From an uncultured Lachnospiraceae bacterium (GTDB lineage: Bacteria; Bacillota; Clostridia; Lachnospirales; Lachnospiraceae), in NCBI GenBank assembly GCA_910587295.1, contig CAJULP010000088.1:25270-89269 (forward strand): a stretch of 64,000 nucleotides of DNA. Reading direction: 5' to 3'. A program made the position numbers and the translations under genes. Of this stretch, positions 1 to 9,141 are shown in pieces (position 1 is the first letter of the stretch; every line of letters begins with the position of its first letter). The notes beneath the pieces were generated by a model that saw only the letters and a list, made by a program, of their open reading frames with translations, was not told the DNA's origin and did not search any database.

Positions 1-1
1 A

Positions 2-1336
2 CGTAAACTTCTGCCTATTGAAAGCAATCAGATTGAAAATTGGCCTGCAGGCCCGGCAATCGGCGCACAGTCCGCCATTTTAATGGAAGCAAATACCGGG
101 GTCATCCTCTATGCCAAAAACATTGACGAAAAGCTCTTCCCTGCAAGTACCACCAAACTGATGACCTGCCTGATCGCTGCCGAAAAATGTCAGCTGAATG
201 AAACAATCACTTTTTCCCATGACGCTATTTTCAGTTTAGAACCTGGAAGCTCCAATATCGGGATTGACGAAGGGCAGTCTATGCCTTTCGAGGAATGCTT
301 ATATGGAATCCTTGTAGCCTCCGCAAATGAAGTTGCCAATGCCGTAGCGGAACATGTTGCAGGAAGCCGGCAGGCCTTTGCTGATCTGATGAATGATAAA
401 GCAAAGGAACTTGGCTGTAAAAATACACATTTTGTCAATGCCCACGGCTTACATGACGAACAGCATTATACTTCCGCCTACGATCTGGCATTGATTGGAA
501 AAGCTTTTTTTCAAAATGAACTCCTGTCCAAAATCGGTAACACCGCATCCCATCATTTTGAGGCCACAAGCACCCAGCCTGATGATTTTTATGAGAGAAA
601 CAAGCACCAGCTTATCAGCGGCACAATCCCCTATGAAGGGATCAAAGGCGGCAAGACCGGGTACACGGACGATGCAAGGCAGACCCTTGTCACCTGTGCG
701 GAACAAAACGGCATGAAACTGATCTGCGTGGTCTTAAAAGAAGAATCACCGGAGCAATTTTATGACACCATCAAACTTTTTGATTACGGGTTTACCAATT
801 TTTCAGTGGTGGGCGTTGCTGAAAACGAAACAAAATACTCCATACAAAATTCCAACTTTTTTAACACGTCAAGTGATGTGTTCGGCAACTCAAACCCTGT
901 TTTATTTCTTAATAAAGACAGCTATCTGATCATGCCCAAAAATATCACCTTTGAAGAAATGGACTCCCGGATATCCTATGATACCGCCGGTGAAAACGAA
1001 GTGGCTACCATCCAGTATTTTTACCATGGCGCATACTTGGGAACCGCTACTTTAGACCGCGCCGAATCAACACCGGTCTATTACGAATTTGAAGAAAATA
1101 CCGATATGGATGGGGAAGTGCCGGAACAAAAGATTATTGTCGTCAATATAAAATTAATCCTGATCGGCATTGCCATTGCTGCTGCCCTTCTTATCGCTAT
1201 CATTATGATCCGGTCGATTATCCGCAGTTATAATATCATTGAAAGCAAAAGCGCTGCCCGCAGATGGACACGGAAAAGAAAACGGAAGGACGGACCTCAT
1301 TTCCCATCCTCCCGTTTTCGGGGCTATGATCTTTAA
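2..1336 (+). CDS. D-alanyl-D-alanine carboxypeptidase (peptidase S11, DacF-like), 5' partial
   Basis: The frame is open to the left edge, so the start codon lies outside the window and about 444 C-terminal residues are visible. All three penicillin-binding signatures of the S11 family are present: SxxK (ASTTKLM, near base 146), SxN (SANEV, near base 319) and KTG (GGKTGYT, near base 652). The family removes the terminal D-Ala from peptidoglycan pentapeptide at the outer face of the membrane. A hydrophobic helix near the C-terminus (about bases 1136-1230), followed by a basic tail, would anchor the protein with its catalytic domain outside. The last bases overlap the convergent exonuclease gene by four bases. 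DacF type is an inference from length and tail; the family is certain. Confidence 0.93.
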   Translation, partial: RKLLPIESNQIENWPAGPAIGAQSAILMEANTGVILYAKNIDEKLFPASTTKLMTCLIAAEKCQLNETITFSHDAIFSLEPGSSNIGIDEGQSMPFEECLYGILVASANEVANAVAEHVAGSRQAFADLMNDKAKELGCKNTHFVNAHGLHDEQHYTSAYDLALIGKAFFQNELLSKIGNTASHHFEATSTQPDDFYERNKHQLISGTIPYEGIKGGKTGYTDDARQTLVTCAEQNGMKLICVVLKEESPEQFYDTIKLFDYGFTNFSVVGVAENETKYSIQNSNFFNTSSDVFGNSNPVLFLNKDSYLIMPKNITFEEMDSRISYDTAGENEVATIQYFYHGAYLGTATLDRAESTPVYYEFEENTDMDGEVPEQKIIVVNIKLILIGIAIAAALLIAIIMIRSIIRSYNIIESKSAARRWTRKRKRKDGPHFPSSRFRGYDL

Positions 1337-2286
1337 TCCTGATGCCGGATTTTTTTAATCTTGTGATGCTCCTTTGCTGCTTCCCTTTTTTGGATGACCT
1401 TCTGGCAGTCATCCTCCGAAATAAATTTAGACGTTTTCACCACATAAACAAGATTGTTTTCTGATTTCCGTATCCGTATCTTTGACTTCATATGGCCATG
1501 GACCGGGCAATGGGAAATACTATAATAATGTTTTCCATTGGGAGAAAACCACCGTATTTTCCTCCGGATATTTTTGTGGCAGATGTAACATTTTGTGCTG
1601 ATCACTTCCCGGTCTTCCAATGCGCTTTGTTTATCAGGAAATTCCCTGGAAATATATTTCATGTAATCATGAAACATGACATGGATCTCCTCCTGCCTAT
1701 TTGCCGGAAGAATATATGTGTCTATCGAATAATTTTCCAGCACCGCACCTTTCAGATGAGCTAATATCTTAGCGGTGTAATAAGCATCGCTAAAGGCCCT
1801 GTGAAAAGGGATATCCTTTTTGATATTTAAATAATTTACCGCATACTCCAGGCTTCTCCTGACCTTACTGTCCTCATAAGCAATACTGAATAATTTCTGC
1901 ACATCCAAAAACCGGATTGGTTTATCACTTAAAGGCGGCATATGATAATAATGCATATTCCTTTGTAATTCTAATAAGTCCATTGTACCCCAAGTGCAAA
2001 AAATGTAATCCGTTCCGCACCAGGCTAAAAACGATTCCATAACCTCCCGAAAGGAACGACTTTTTTGCAGATCCTTCATATGCAGATGGATCAGGTCACC
2101 GGTAATCTTATGCATATGCCGGTACACGGCAGGCTTCACCAGCTCATTAAATTCGCCGATCATCACCCTCCTGCTATTTAATTTCACCGCTCCGATATCA
2201 ATAATTTCAAAAGGAATCTCTTTTACCTTCGGTTCTTCTCCGTCATCGCTTTGATTCCACTCTAAATCCACTATGATATAATTCAT
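1333..2286 (-). CDS. DEDDh-type 3'-5' exonuclease with C-terminal Cys/His cluster
   Basis: A 317-residue protein of the RNase T/DNA polymerase III epsilon-like exonuclease superfamily. The acidic residues are visible: VDLEW near the N-terminus (DxE), an Asp in the TWGTMDLLEL segment, and the His-Asp pair in FHRAFSDAYYTAKIL. After the about 180-residue exonuclease domain comes a tail containing CYICH and, about 25 residues later, CPVHGH, which looks like a zinc-binding C-x2-C...C-x2-H module and is unusual for this family. An in-frame GTG at 2295 is possible, but the GAGGA motif is well spaced only for the ATG at 2286. The substrate (RNA or DNA) cannot be decided from sequence. Confidence 0.85.
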   Translation of the reverse strand: MNYIIVDLEWNQSDDGEEPKVKEIPFEIIDIGAVKLNSRRVMIGEFNELVKPAVYRHMHKITGDLIHLHMKDLQKSRSFREVMESFLAWCGTDYIFCTWGTMDLLELQRNMHYYHMPPLSDKPIRFLDVQKLFSIAYEDSKVRRSLEYAVNYLNIKKDIPFHRAFSDAYYTAKILAHLKGAVLENYSIDTYILPANRQEEIHVMFHDYMKYISREFPDKQSALEDREVISTKCYICHKNIRRKIRWFSPNGKHYYSISHCPVHGHMKSKIRIRKSENNLVYVVKTSKFISEDDCQKVIQKREAAKEHHKIKKIRHQD

Positions 2287-2419
2287 TTCTAACACATCCT
2301 CATTTTATGTTGTACGTCCGAAAAGACGTGTGATATATTCTATCATATTTTCTTTTGCTTCTCCACCAACATTATGCTAATATGTTACTATTCGCAAATA
2401 AACTTTACGGAGGACAGCC

Positions 2420-4159
2420 ATGAAAAACGGAAAATGGAAAAAATTCTTTTCTTATTATAAGCCTTATAAAAAACTGTTTGCAGCAGATATGTTTTTTGCC
2501 TGTCTTGCAGCAGCGATCACGCTGGTGATCCCCCTGATCATCCGCTTTATCACAAACGATGTGATCCACCGGGAGTCCGGCGAATCGATCCGGCTGATTT
2601 TTATGCTGATCGGAGTCATGTTGGTTTTGATTGTCATTGAATTTTACAGTAATTTTTTCATTACCAATTATGGCCATATGATGGGTGCTAAAATGGAATA
2701 TGATATGCGGAACGAAATTTTCGCCCATTATCAAAAACTTTCTTTCAGCTTTTTTGACAATCAAAAGGTGGGGCAGCTTATGAGCCGCGTTACCAACGAT
2801 CTGTTTGAGATCAGCGAACTGTTCCATCACGGCCCGGAGGACATTGTAATCTCTATCATTAAGCTGATCGGTTCTTTTACTATCCTTTTGACCGTTAACT
2901 GGAAGCTGGCTCTTTGCGCCTTTGCCATCGTTCCTATCATGTTGGTCTATGCTTATTACTTTAATGTCCAGATGAAGCGGATCTTTGTTAAAAACAGGGC
3001 AAGGATCGCGGACATCAATGCCCAGATCGAGGATAACCTGTCAGGTATCCGCGTAGTAAAGTCCTTTGCCAATGAAGAGATTGAAATGGACAAATTTAAG
3101 ATCGGGAACAACAACTTTTTGGAAAGCAAAAAGGAAAATTATAAGTTTATGGCCTTATACCATTCCGGCCTTACCGCCTTTACCACGCTGATCACAGTGA
3201 TTGTTATTGCAGCCGGCGCTATTTTTATCACCAAAAACTTAATCTCCATTACCGATTTGATCACCTTCCTTTTGTACATTAACAACTTTACGGAACCGAT
3301 CAAGAAACTGATCAACTTTACGGAACAGTTCCAAAACGGTGCGTCTGGCTATACCAGATTCTTAGAAATGTTAAGCATACGCCCGGATATTCAGGATAGC
3401 CCGGATGCCGTTACATTAAAATCCGCTAAAGGCGATATCCGCTTTGAGGACGTTTCCTTCCACTATGAAGATCATACGGAAATGGTACTTTCCGGCTTAA
3501 ATCTTCATGTACATCCGGGAGAGTACATTGCCCTTGTGGGAACCTCCGGCGTAGGAAAATCAACCCTTTGCAGCCTGATTCCCCGTTTTTATGAAGTATC
3601 CGGCGGCAACATCACCATTGACGGAACCGATATCCGCAATTTTACGTTAAAAAGCCTTAGAAACTGCATCGGCATCGTACAGCAGGATGTATATCTGTTT
3701 ACCGGCAGTGTGATGGATAATATCCGTTATGGACGTCCGGATGCCACGGAAGCGGAAATTGTAGCCGCTGCCCAAAACGCCAACGCCCATGAATTTATCA
3801 TGAACCTGCCTGACGGCTACGACACCTATATCGGACAGCGGGGTGTCAAATTATCCGGCGGACAAAAGCAGCGGCTTTCCATAGCAAGGGTTTTTTTGAA
3901 AAACCCGCCTATCCTGATCTTTGATGAAGCCACCTCGGCTTTGGATAATGAAAGCGAAAAGGTCGTACAAGATTCTTTGGAGAAACTCTCCAAAAACCGT
4001 ACCACCTTTGTCATTGCCCACCGGCTTTCCACCATCCGCAATGCGGAAAAAATACTGGTACTTACGGAACACGGCATTGCGGAAAGCGGAACCCATGACC
4101 AGCTTCTTTCCCAAAACGGGATTTATGCGGAATTATATAATATGCAGTTTTCAAAATGA
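2420..4159 (+). CDS. ABC transporter, fused permease and ATP-binding protein (exporter type)
   Basis: A 579-residue half-transporter with the usual MsbA/LmrA-like order: about six membrane helices in residues 1-310, then a nucleotide-binding domain. Visible motifs are Walker A (VGTSGVGKST), Q-loop (IGIVQQDVYLF), the ABC signature (LSGGQKQRLSIARV), Walker B (ILIFDEATSALD) and the switch His (VIAHRLST). It would act as a homodimer, since no second half-transporter lies nearby; a heterodimeric partner elsewhere cannot be excluded. The ribosome-binding site CGGAGG is well placed before the ATG. The gene is monocistronic, followed by a strong hairpin terminator. Its substrate cannot be predicted. 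Confidence 0.95.
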   Translation: MKNGKWKKFFSYYKPYKKLFAADMFFACLAAAITLVIPLIIRFITNDVIHRESGESIRLIFMLIGVMLVLIVIEFYSNFFITNYGHMMGAKMEYDMRNEIFAHYQKLSFSFFDNQKVGQLMSRVTNDLFEISELFHHGPEDIVISIIKLIGSFTILLTVNWKLALCAFAIVPIMLVYAYYFNVQMKRIFVKNRARIADINAQIEDNLSGIRVVKSFANEEIEMDKFKIGNNNFLESKKENYKFMALYHSGLTAFTTLITVIVIAAGAIFITKNLISITDLITFLLYINNFTEPIKKLINFTEQFQNGASGYTRFLEMLSIRPDIQDSPDAVTLKSAKGDIRFEDVSFHYEDHTEMVLSGLNLHVHPGEYIALVGTSGVGKSTLCSLIPRFYEVSGGNITIDGTDIRNFTLKSLRNCIGIVQQDVYLFTGSVMDNIRYGRPDATEAEIVAAAQNANAHEFIMNLPDGYDTYIGQRGVKLSGGQKQRLSIARVFLKNPPILIFDEATSALDNESEKVVQDSLEKLSKNRTTFVIAHRLSTIRNAEKILVLTEHGIAESGTHDQLLSQNGIYAELYNMQFSK

Positions 4160-4167
4160 TATGCCTA

Positions 4168-4205
4168 AAAATAAGCCCCAAAAGCAAAGCTTATGGGGCT
4201 TATTT
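4168..4205. terminator. Bidirectional rho-independent terminator
   Basis: Eleven-base arms AAATAAGCCCC and GGGGCTTATTT enclose a short loop, with T-rich runs on both strands. It ends the rightward ABC transporter gene and also the leftward catabolic operon whose last gene (RraA-like) stops at 4230. Confidence 0.88.
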
Positions 4206-4229
4206 TATTTCCCCGGAGTAGAAGATACT

Positions 4230-5138
4230 TTATATAAGACACGTCTTCAGCACTTCCTCCAATGCCTCCTTCTCTCCTTTTGCCGCCCTGATTTCCAGGC
4301 TCCAGTCAAGATCCCGGTATTCCACACACCTGTCATCTTCCATGATAAACCTCTGCAGTGCTTCCAACATATCCATGGTCCATACGGAACTGTCAACCTG
4401 AGCGGTAGAATATGTACCATTTTCCAACATTGCAAACCCAAAGATGTCCTTGGCATGTGTTTTTTCGGCACTGTTAATGGCCTCTGCCACTAAATGGCTT
4501 GGTATAAACAAGACACCGCTTTCCGTTCCCATAACGATATCTCCCGGCAGACAAACGCCCTGTCCGATCCGGCAAGGCGCATTATAGCCTGTTATGACAC
4601 ATTCCCGGATAGGCGTGGGGTCAATCCCTCTGTAATATACCTGCGTGCCGATTTTTTTCATCTGCTCCACATCCCGGATTCCTCCCCAGATCACTGCTCC
4701 ACCCTGCTTTGTCTGGGCCGAAATGGCTGTCGTCAGATTTCCTCCAATAAAAGTACCGTTAAAGATCTTATCGTACATATCAGCCACCAGCACGTCATTT
4801 TCCACCAGATTATCCACTACCCATTGGTTACACATTCCCTGCCAGTTTCTTTTGTTCCCTGTTTCTTTCACCACTGCAGATAAATCCGGCCTTGTAGGTA
4901 CAAAAGTACATGTCACCGCGCGGCCGATCAGCTTTTTATCCTGATGCAGTATTTTCATATTCCCCTCAAACTGGAAATGATATCCTTTTACATATAACGG
5001 CAGCCATATTTCTTCCAACGTCATGGTCCGGAGTTTTTCCAGATAAGCATCCGCCACTTTCGGCCTTCCGTCCGCAAACCGCTCTCCCTTCCATTCCATG
5101 GTCAATTCTATGATCTGTTCCCTGTCATTTAATATCAC
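4230..5138 (-). CDS. RraA-like family protein (possible metal-dependent pyruvate aldolase)
   Basis: A 302-residue member of the RraA/HMG aldolase/dimethylmenaquinone methyltransferase-like fold. The region VADMYDKIFNGTFIGGNLTT...QGGAVIWGGIRDVEQMKKIG matches the family core (GGN.st.A...GvvvdGavRD), and CLPGDIVMGTESGVLFIP matches the G-D-...-D/E-GV-.-.-P segment. The metal/substrate Arg-Asp pair (R-D in GGIRD) is present. The best start is a GTG with an AAGGAG eight bases upstream. It is the last gene of the LacI-controlled operon. Enzymatic members cleave 4-hydroxy-2-oxo acids to pyruvate plus an aldehyde or acid, which would suit the final step of an acid-sugar pathway. Other members only bind RNase E, but Clostridia usually lack that target, so an aldolase role is favoured. 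Confidence 0.82.
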   Translation of the reverse strand: MILNDREQIIELTMEWKGERFADGRPKVADAYLEKLRTMTLEEIWLPLYVKGYHFQFEGNMKILHQDKKLIGRAVTCTFVPTRPDLSAVVKETGNKRNWQGMCNQWVVDNLVENDVLVADMYDKIFNGTFIGGNLTTAISAQTKQGGAVIWGGIRDVEQMKKIGTQVYYRGIDPTPIRECVITGYNAPCRIGQGVCLPGDIVMGTESGVLFIPSHLVAEAINSAEKTHAKDIFGFAMLENGTYSTAQVDSSVWTMDMLEALQRFIMEDDRCVEYRDLDWSLEIRAAKGEKEALEEVLKTCLI

Positions 5139-5173
5139 TGCTGCTTCTCCTTGCTCTTTATTTTATCATCCTG

Positions 5174-6403
5174 TTACAGTACTCCCGGCGGTGTCCAATA
5201 TGCCTTTGGCGCCGTCTCCCATTCAGGCATACTAAGCGCATTCGGGTCATACACAATCTCTCCGTTCCGAATTGTCATAACACATTCAAAACGCCTATTT
5301 CCGTTCATTCTGGTGTGGCCACTGTCCCCATACCCGAATTTTCCTTCCTCTATACGAAGGACTGCCACATCTGCACACCCTCCAATCCGTAAGTCTCCCA
5401 GTTCTTTATGCCCGATCACTTCCGCAGGCCGTTTCGTCGTCCGATAGACCACCTCCTTAACGGGCATCCCCATGCTCAGATATTTGGACATCACATGTAA
5501 AAGATTGATTACCGGACCTGCTACATTATCCATATACAGATCCGTAGAAATAACGTCAGGATAAAACCCCTGTTGATAGGCAGGAATTGCATTTCGAAAC
5601 CAAAAACTGCCTGCCCCATGCCCAAGATCAAACAAGACCCCTTTCTTTCTTGCATCAATTAAACTGGCATTTACTTTACCCTCGCTATCCAGAATTGGAA
5701 ACTGCTGGGCAAAGACATGCGTATGGATATCTCCCGGCCTTAGCTTTTTCAAGATCAGGTCTTCATAAGTTCTTTTGGGAAGGTTTGGCTGAAAATCCGC
5801 CATGACCGGTTTCCCACATAAATTCCCTGCCTCCAGGGCCTTATCCACAGATTCCCACGGCGGATGTCCTTCATCGAAAGGAATCCCTACCCAATAATGC
5901 GCCGTTTTGATCCCTGCCACAACGCTGTCAAAGGTTTTTGCCATTGCCGCCGCAATTTCAGGATGAAATTCATGGATATCCTGTTCTGTTCCTAAATTGA
6001 CCATTCCCCCTGAAGCAATGTTGACAAAAGCCAAAATCCGCAGTCTGCTTTTATCAATTACCTGCTCCTTAAACCGGATAAAATCCCGGCTCCCGCAGGT
6101 TCCTGCATCTACCGCCGTAGTAACGCCGCTCTGAAACATATGGGCTTCCGGATGGATTGTGGGAAGCCCGTCCTGTTCTAAGGGAAATGAGGGGTAGATA
6201 TGACAATGCATATCTATAAGCCCCGGTGTCACATAGCATCCATCCACCGAAATCACTTTAGATTCCTTATTTGCGGGTAAATCCTTTCCTATTTCGACAA
6301 TTTTTCCGTTTAAAATCCGGATATTGGATTTTTCATGGATATTTTGAGACGGATCCAATATGATTCCGCCTTTTAATATGATCTCTTTCTTATGCTCTTC
6401 CAT
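5174..6403 (-). CDS. Amidohydrolase/deacetylase family metallohydrolase
   Basis: A 409-residue TIM-barrel amidohydrolase resembling the EF_0837 group (TIGR03583-like), which is often encoded with SelA-like PLP enzymes. Metal ligands are visible: HCH in LIDMHCHIYPSFPL, a Lys in VVAGIKTAHY, a His in GDIHTHVF, a His in DLGHGAGSFWF and an Asp in VISTDLYMDN. An N-terminal beta segment (ILKGGIILDPSQNIHEKSNIRI is the usual composite-domain start) and a C-terminal beta piece (LRIGGCADVAVLRIEEG) complete the fold. A GTG at 6412 is too close to the AGGAAAG motif; the ATG at 6403 has proper spacing. The probable role is hydrolysis of an N-acyl or cyclic amide group on the pathway substrate. The exact substrate is unknown. 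Confidence 0.87.
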   Translation of the reverse strand: MEEHKKEIILKGGIILDPSQNIHEKSNIRILNGKIVEIGKDLPANKESKVISVDGCYVTPGLIDMHCHIYPSFPLEQDGLPTIHPEAHMFQSGVTTAVDAGTCGSRDFIRFKEQVIDKSRLRILAFVNIASGGMVNLGTEQDIHEFHPEIAAAMAKTFDSVVAGIKTAHYWVGIPFDEGHPPWESVDKALEAGNLCGKPVMADFQPNLPKRTYEDLILKKLRPGDIHTHVFAQQFPILDSEGKVNASLIDARKKGVLFDLGHGAGSFWFRNAIPAYQQGFYPDVISTDLYMDNVAGPVINLLHVMSKYLSMGMPVKEVVYRTTKRPAEVIGHKELGDLRIGGCADVAVLRIEEGKFGYGDSGHTRMNGNRRFECVMTIRNGEIVYDPNALSMPEWETAPKAYWTPPGVL

Positions 6404-6432
6404 CCCATCCACCTTTCCTATTCTGTTCCTGC

Positions 6433-6903
6433 TTATGGGCGCAGGGCTGCGATCACCTCAATCTCCACCGGAATATTGCCATTAGGAAGGTTCCTGGTCC
6501 CCATAACCGTCCTGGCATGATACCCCCTTTCCTCAAGCACATCCGCAATGGTATCTGAAAATCCGTCAAACACCTTATCCACTTCCGTAAATCCTTCTCC
6601 ACAGTTAACAAGGCCAAAGGCTTTTACAATCCTCTCTACCCGGTCCAAAGAACCAAGAGTGTCTTTAAGCGCCCCTAATATGATGATGGCACATTCTCTG
6701 GCAGCCGCATAACCTTCTTCCAAAGTAAGGTCTTCTCCTACCCGGCCTTGAAACAAAGCTTTCCCGGTAATCTGATCCTCAGGCCCATGGCCGGATATAT
6801 AGATCATGTCGTCTACCTGCCTTAAAAGAACAATCCCTCTTTTTTTCCTGTAAACAGGTTCTATCTCCTGTCCGTCTTCCATAATCTTATTAATATGATC
6901 CAC
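6433..6903 (-). CDS. RidA (YjgF/YER057c/UK114) family protein, copy 1
   Basis: About 156 residues with the RidA family layout: DMIYISGHGPED (the strand with the SG.g motif), a central helix with RECAIIILGALKDTLGSLDRVERIVKAFG, and the C-terminal HARTVMGTRNLPNGNIPVEIEVIA. The Arg in HARTVMG and the Glu in VEIE correspond to conserved ligand residues of the enamine/imine deaminase subgroup. The GTG at 6903 is eight bases after a GGGGG motif; the earlier GTG at 6912 is too close. It lies directly after a related RidA gene. Family members hydrolyse enamines or imines released by PLP enzymes, which fits the SelA-like enzyme upstream. Confidence 0.87.
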   Translation of the reverse strand: MDHINKIMEDGQEIEPVYRKKRGIVLLRQVDDMIYISGHGPEDQITGKALFQGRVGEDLTLEEGYAAARECAIIILGALKDTLGSLDRVERIVKAFGLVNCGEGFTEVDKVFDGFSDTIADVLEERGYHARTVMGTRNLPNGNIPVEIEVIAALRP

Positions 6904-6921
6904 TGCTTGCACCCCCTTGTC

Positions 6922-7389
6922 TTATTTCCTGATGCGGACAATTGCTTCCACAACTACCGGTACATTTCCCGGAAGAGCATAAGCTCCCATGGCCGATCGG
7001 GCATGCTGACCCCTTTTTCCGAACACTTCTACCATTAAGTCCGAAAACCCGTTCATGACTGCAGGCTGCTTGGAAAAATCCCCGGCACTGTTTACCAGTC
7101 CAAGAGCTTTCACGAAATAGTCCACCCTGTCTAACTCCCCAATATGATCTTTTATTGTTGCAAGCATATTCAGCCCACAAAGTCTTGCCGCTTTATAAGC
7201 AGTCTCTACATCCAAATCCTCCCCCACCTTACCGGTATAAACCGGATTTCCGTTTACATCTACCGGAAGATGTGCCGAAAGGTACAACATGTCATCCTTT
7301 AACACGGCGTCAACAGCTCCTGTTCCTTTCCTGCTGCGAACCGGCAGCGTAATCCCTAACTGTTCTATTCTTTTTCCTGTTTCACTCAT
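6922..7389 (-). CDS. RidA (YjgF/YER057c/UK114) family protein, copy 2
   Basis: A 155-residue paralogue of the downstream RidA protein, clearly alignable but diverged: DMLYLSAHLPVD for the first motif and HARSAMGAYALPGNVPVVVEAIV for the last. The conserved Arg after HA is kept. The IE-E motif is VVVE here, against VEIE in the neighbour, so the two may differ in ligand preference or form a heterotrimer, since RidA proteins are trimers with active sites between subunits. An AAAGGAA motif precedes the ATG. The gene lies between the permease gene and the other RidA gene, with 9-20-base gaps, so co-transcription is almost certain. Confidence 0.87.
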   Translation of the reverse strand: MSETGKRIEQLGITLPVRSRKGTGAVDAVLKDDMLYLSAHLPVDVNGNPVYTGKVGEDLDVETAYKAARLCGLNMLATIKDHIGELDRVDYFVKALGLVNSAGDFSKQPAVMNGFSDLMVEVFGKRGQHARSAMGAYALPGNVPVVVEAIVRIRK

Positions 7390-7408
7390 TTTATAATTCC
7401 TTTCTTTT

Positions 7409-8251
7409 TTATCCTTTTACCGCCCCGCTGGCAAGCCCTTCCACAAACTGCTTCTGCACCAGCATAAACGCAGCCACAATCGGGATTGTGATCAACATTG
7501 CCGCCGCCATGGTATCTCCCCAATCCACTTTAAAGAAGGAAGAAAATTCATTTAACGCAATGGGAACGGTGATACTCTGAGGACTTCTTGTCAGCACATT
7601 TGCCAGGGCAAATTCATTCCATGAAGAAATAAACGCATAAATTCCTGTAGCCGCAAGGGCTGGTTTCAGCAGTGGCAGCAGAATCCTTAAAAGCACCTGC
7701 ATGGTGGAACATCCGTCCACAATGGCAGCTTCCTCCACCTCTTTAGGTATCCCTTTAAAATACCCTTTTGCCATCCAGGTAACCAGAGGAAGGCTGATCA
7801 CAAGGTGAGCCGCCGCAAGCCCAATCTTAGTATCTACCATACCAACTGCATTTTCCATATAGTACATGGGTATCATCAGCACAGTGAGAGGAAGCATCTG
7901 GCTGATCAGCATAAATAGGGATAACAACCTATTTCCCCTGAACTTGAAGCGGGCAAAGGCATAGCCTGCGCTTCCTCCCAATAAAAGTGCTACAAACGTC
8001 GTCATGATTCCAACCAAAAAACTGTTTTTAAACGCATTTGGGATAGAGCTTCCAAACAGGACGTCTTTATAATTTTCCAAAGTAGGAGAAAGCGGAATCC
8101 ACCTAGGCGGCTTGGCAAATATTTCCGACCCTTTTTTCATGGATGTTGAAAATACCCATCCAATCGGAAGCAGGGTCAGTAAAAGTGCCAGAAAAAGAAC
8201 CAGATAGATGATTCCATTTAAAATTTTTCCGTTTAATTTTTTCCGGTTCAT
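7409..8251 (-). CDS. Carbohydrate ABC transporter permease, MalG type
   Basis: 280 residues with about six membrane helices. The EAA loop is visible as KGIPKEVEEAAIVDGCSTMQVLLRILLPLLKPAL, which docks to a shared ATPase of the MsmX/MalK type. No ATPase gene lies in this operon, as is common for Firmicutes CUT1 importers that share one ATPase. Its ATG overlaps the stop of the MalF-type gene (ATGA), so the two permeases are translationally coupled. Substrate class is inferred from neighbours (epimerase, deacetylase, dehydrogenase): an oligosaccharide, amino sugar or sugar acid. Confidence 0.93.
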   Translation of the reverse strand: MNRKKLNGKILNGIIYLVLFLALLLTLLPIGWVFSTSMKKGSEIFAKPPRWIPLSPTLENYKDVLFGSSIPNAFKNSFLVGIMTTFVALLLGGSAGYAFARFKFRGNRLLSLFMLISQMLPLTVLMIPMYYMENAVGMVDTKIGLAAAHLVISLPLVTWMAKGYFKGIPKEVEEAAIVDGCSTMQVLLRILLPLLKPALAATGIYAFISSWNEFALANVLTRSPQSITVPIALNEFSSFFKVDWGDTMAAAMLITIPIVAAFMLVQKQFVEGLASGAVKG

Positions 8252-9117
8252 GCTTCCTCCTTTACAACAAACTTCACATACAATACTGCAAAAAACATCG
8301 TGACTAAAAGCTGCATCACTGCACTTGCAGAAGCCGCATTCAAATTCAATACCTTAAACTGGTTATAAACAAGCAGAGACAACGTAGTTGTATTCTGCCC
8401 CCCTGATGTCATGATCCATATCAGGGAAAATTCATTGATCGCCCAAACCAGCAGCATCAAAATACAGATGAAACTGATATCCTTTAATAACGGGAATGTG
8501 ATATAACAGGTTTTCTTAAGCCACCCCGCACCGTCTAAGTCTGCGCTTTCGTATAAATCTGCCGGAAGCTGCTGTAATCCTGCCGTCATCATCAGCATAA
8601 CATAAGGCGAGCAGGCCCACACCTGGACAATAATCAAAGAAACCATTGCAAACTGCGGACTTGTCAACCAGGGAATTGGTTCTTTTATCAGCCCAATACT
8701 CTCCAAAATATGATTTGCCATCCCTCCATCCGTAGTTAAAAGCCATTTCCATGCCGTAGCTTTTACAACACCAGGGATAATCCACGCTATGAAGATCATG
8801 CTGCGCCAAAACCCTTTTCCCTTGATCCCTTTCCTGTGGATCAACATGGCATAGGCACATCCAAGCAGAAAAGAAAATACCACCGTGCTTAATGTCCATT
8901 TCAGCGTATTAGATACCGTTTTCATAAATTGCGGATTTTTAAACAGCCGCAGATAATTATACAGCCCTGAAAAACTGCCTCCCGACGACTGATCCGTAAA
9001 ACTCATGGAAAAGATATAAATCAGCGGATATACGATCAATAATGCCGTAACAATGATTCCCGGAAGGATAAATGGGATCGCTCTTTTTTCATCTCTGGTC
9101 AAAATTGGTTTCTTCAT
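8248..9117 (-). CDS. Sugar ABC transporter permease, MalF type
   Basis: 289 residues, six predicted membrane helices, with the EAA loop around LPADLYESADLDGAGWLKKTCYITFPLL. It forms the membrane channel with the MalG-type protein encoded next. A short cytoplasmic N-terminus (MKKPILTRDEKR) precedes the first helix. The gene follows the binding-protein gene by 24 bases in the same operon. Length and motif order are normal for the CUT1 family. No unusual features were seen. Confidence 0.93.
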   Translation of the reverse strand: MKKPILTRDEKRAIPFILPGIIVTALLIVYPLIYIFSMSFTDQSSGGSFSGLYNYLRLFKNPQFMKTVSNTLKWTLSTVVFSFLLGCAYAMLIHRKGIKGKGFWRSMIFIAWIIPGVVKATAWKWLLTTDGGMANHILESIGLIKEPIPWLTSPQFAMVSLIIVQVWACSPYVMLMMTAGLQQLPADLYESADLDGAGWLKKTCYITFPLLKDISFICILMLLVWAINEFSLIWIMTSGGQNTTTLSLLVYNQFKVLNLNAASASAVMQLLVTMFFAVLYVKFVVKEEA

Positions 9118-9141
9118 ACTTTTTCTCCAGTGGTGTAAGTT

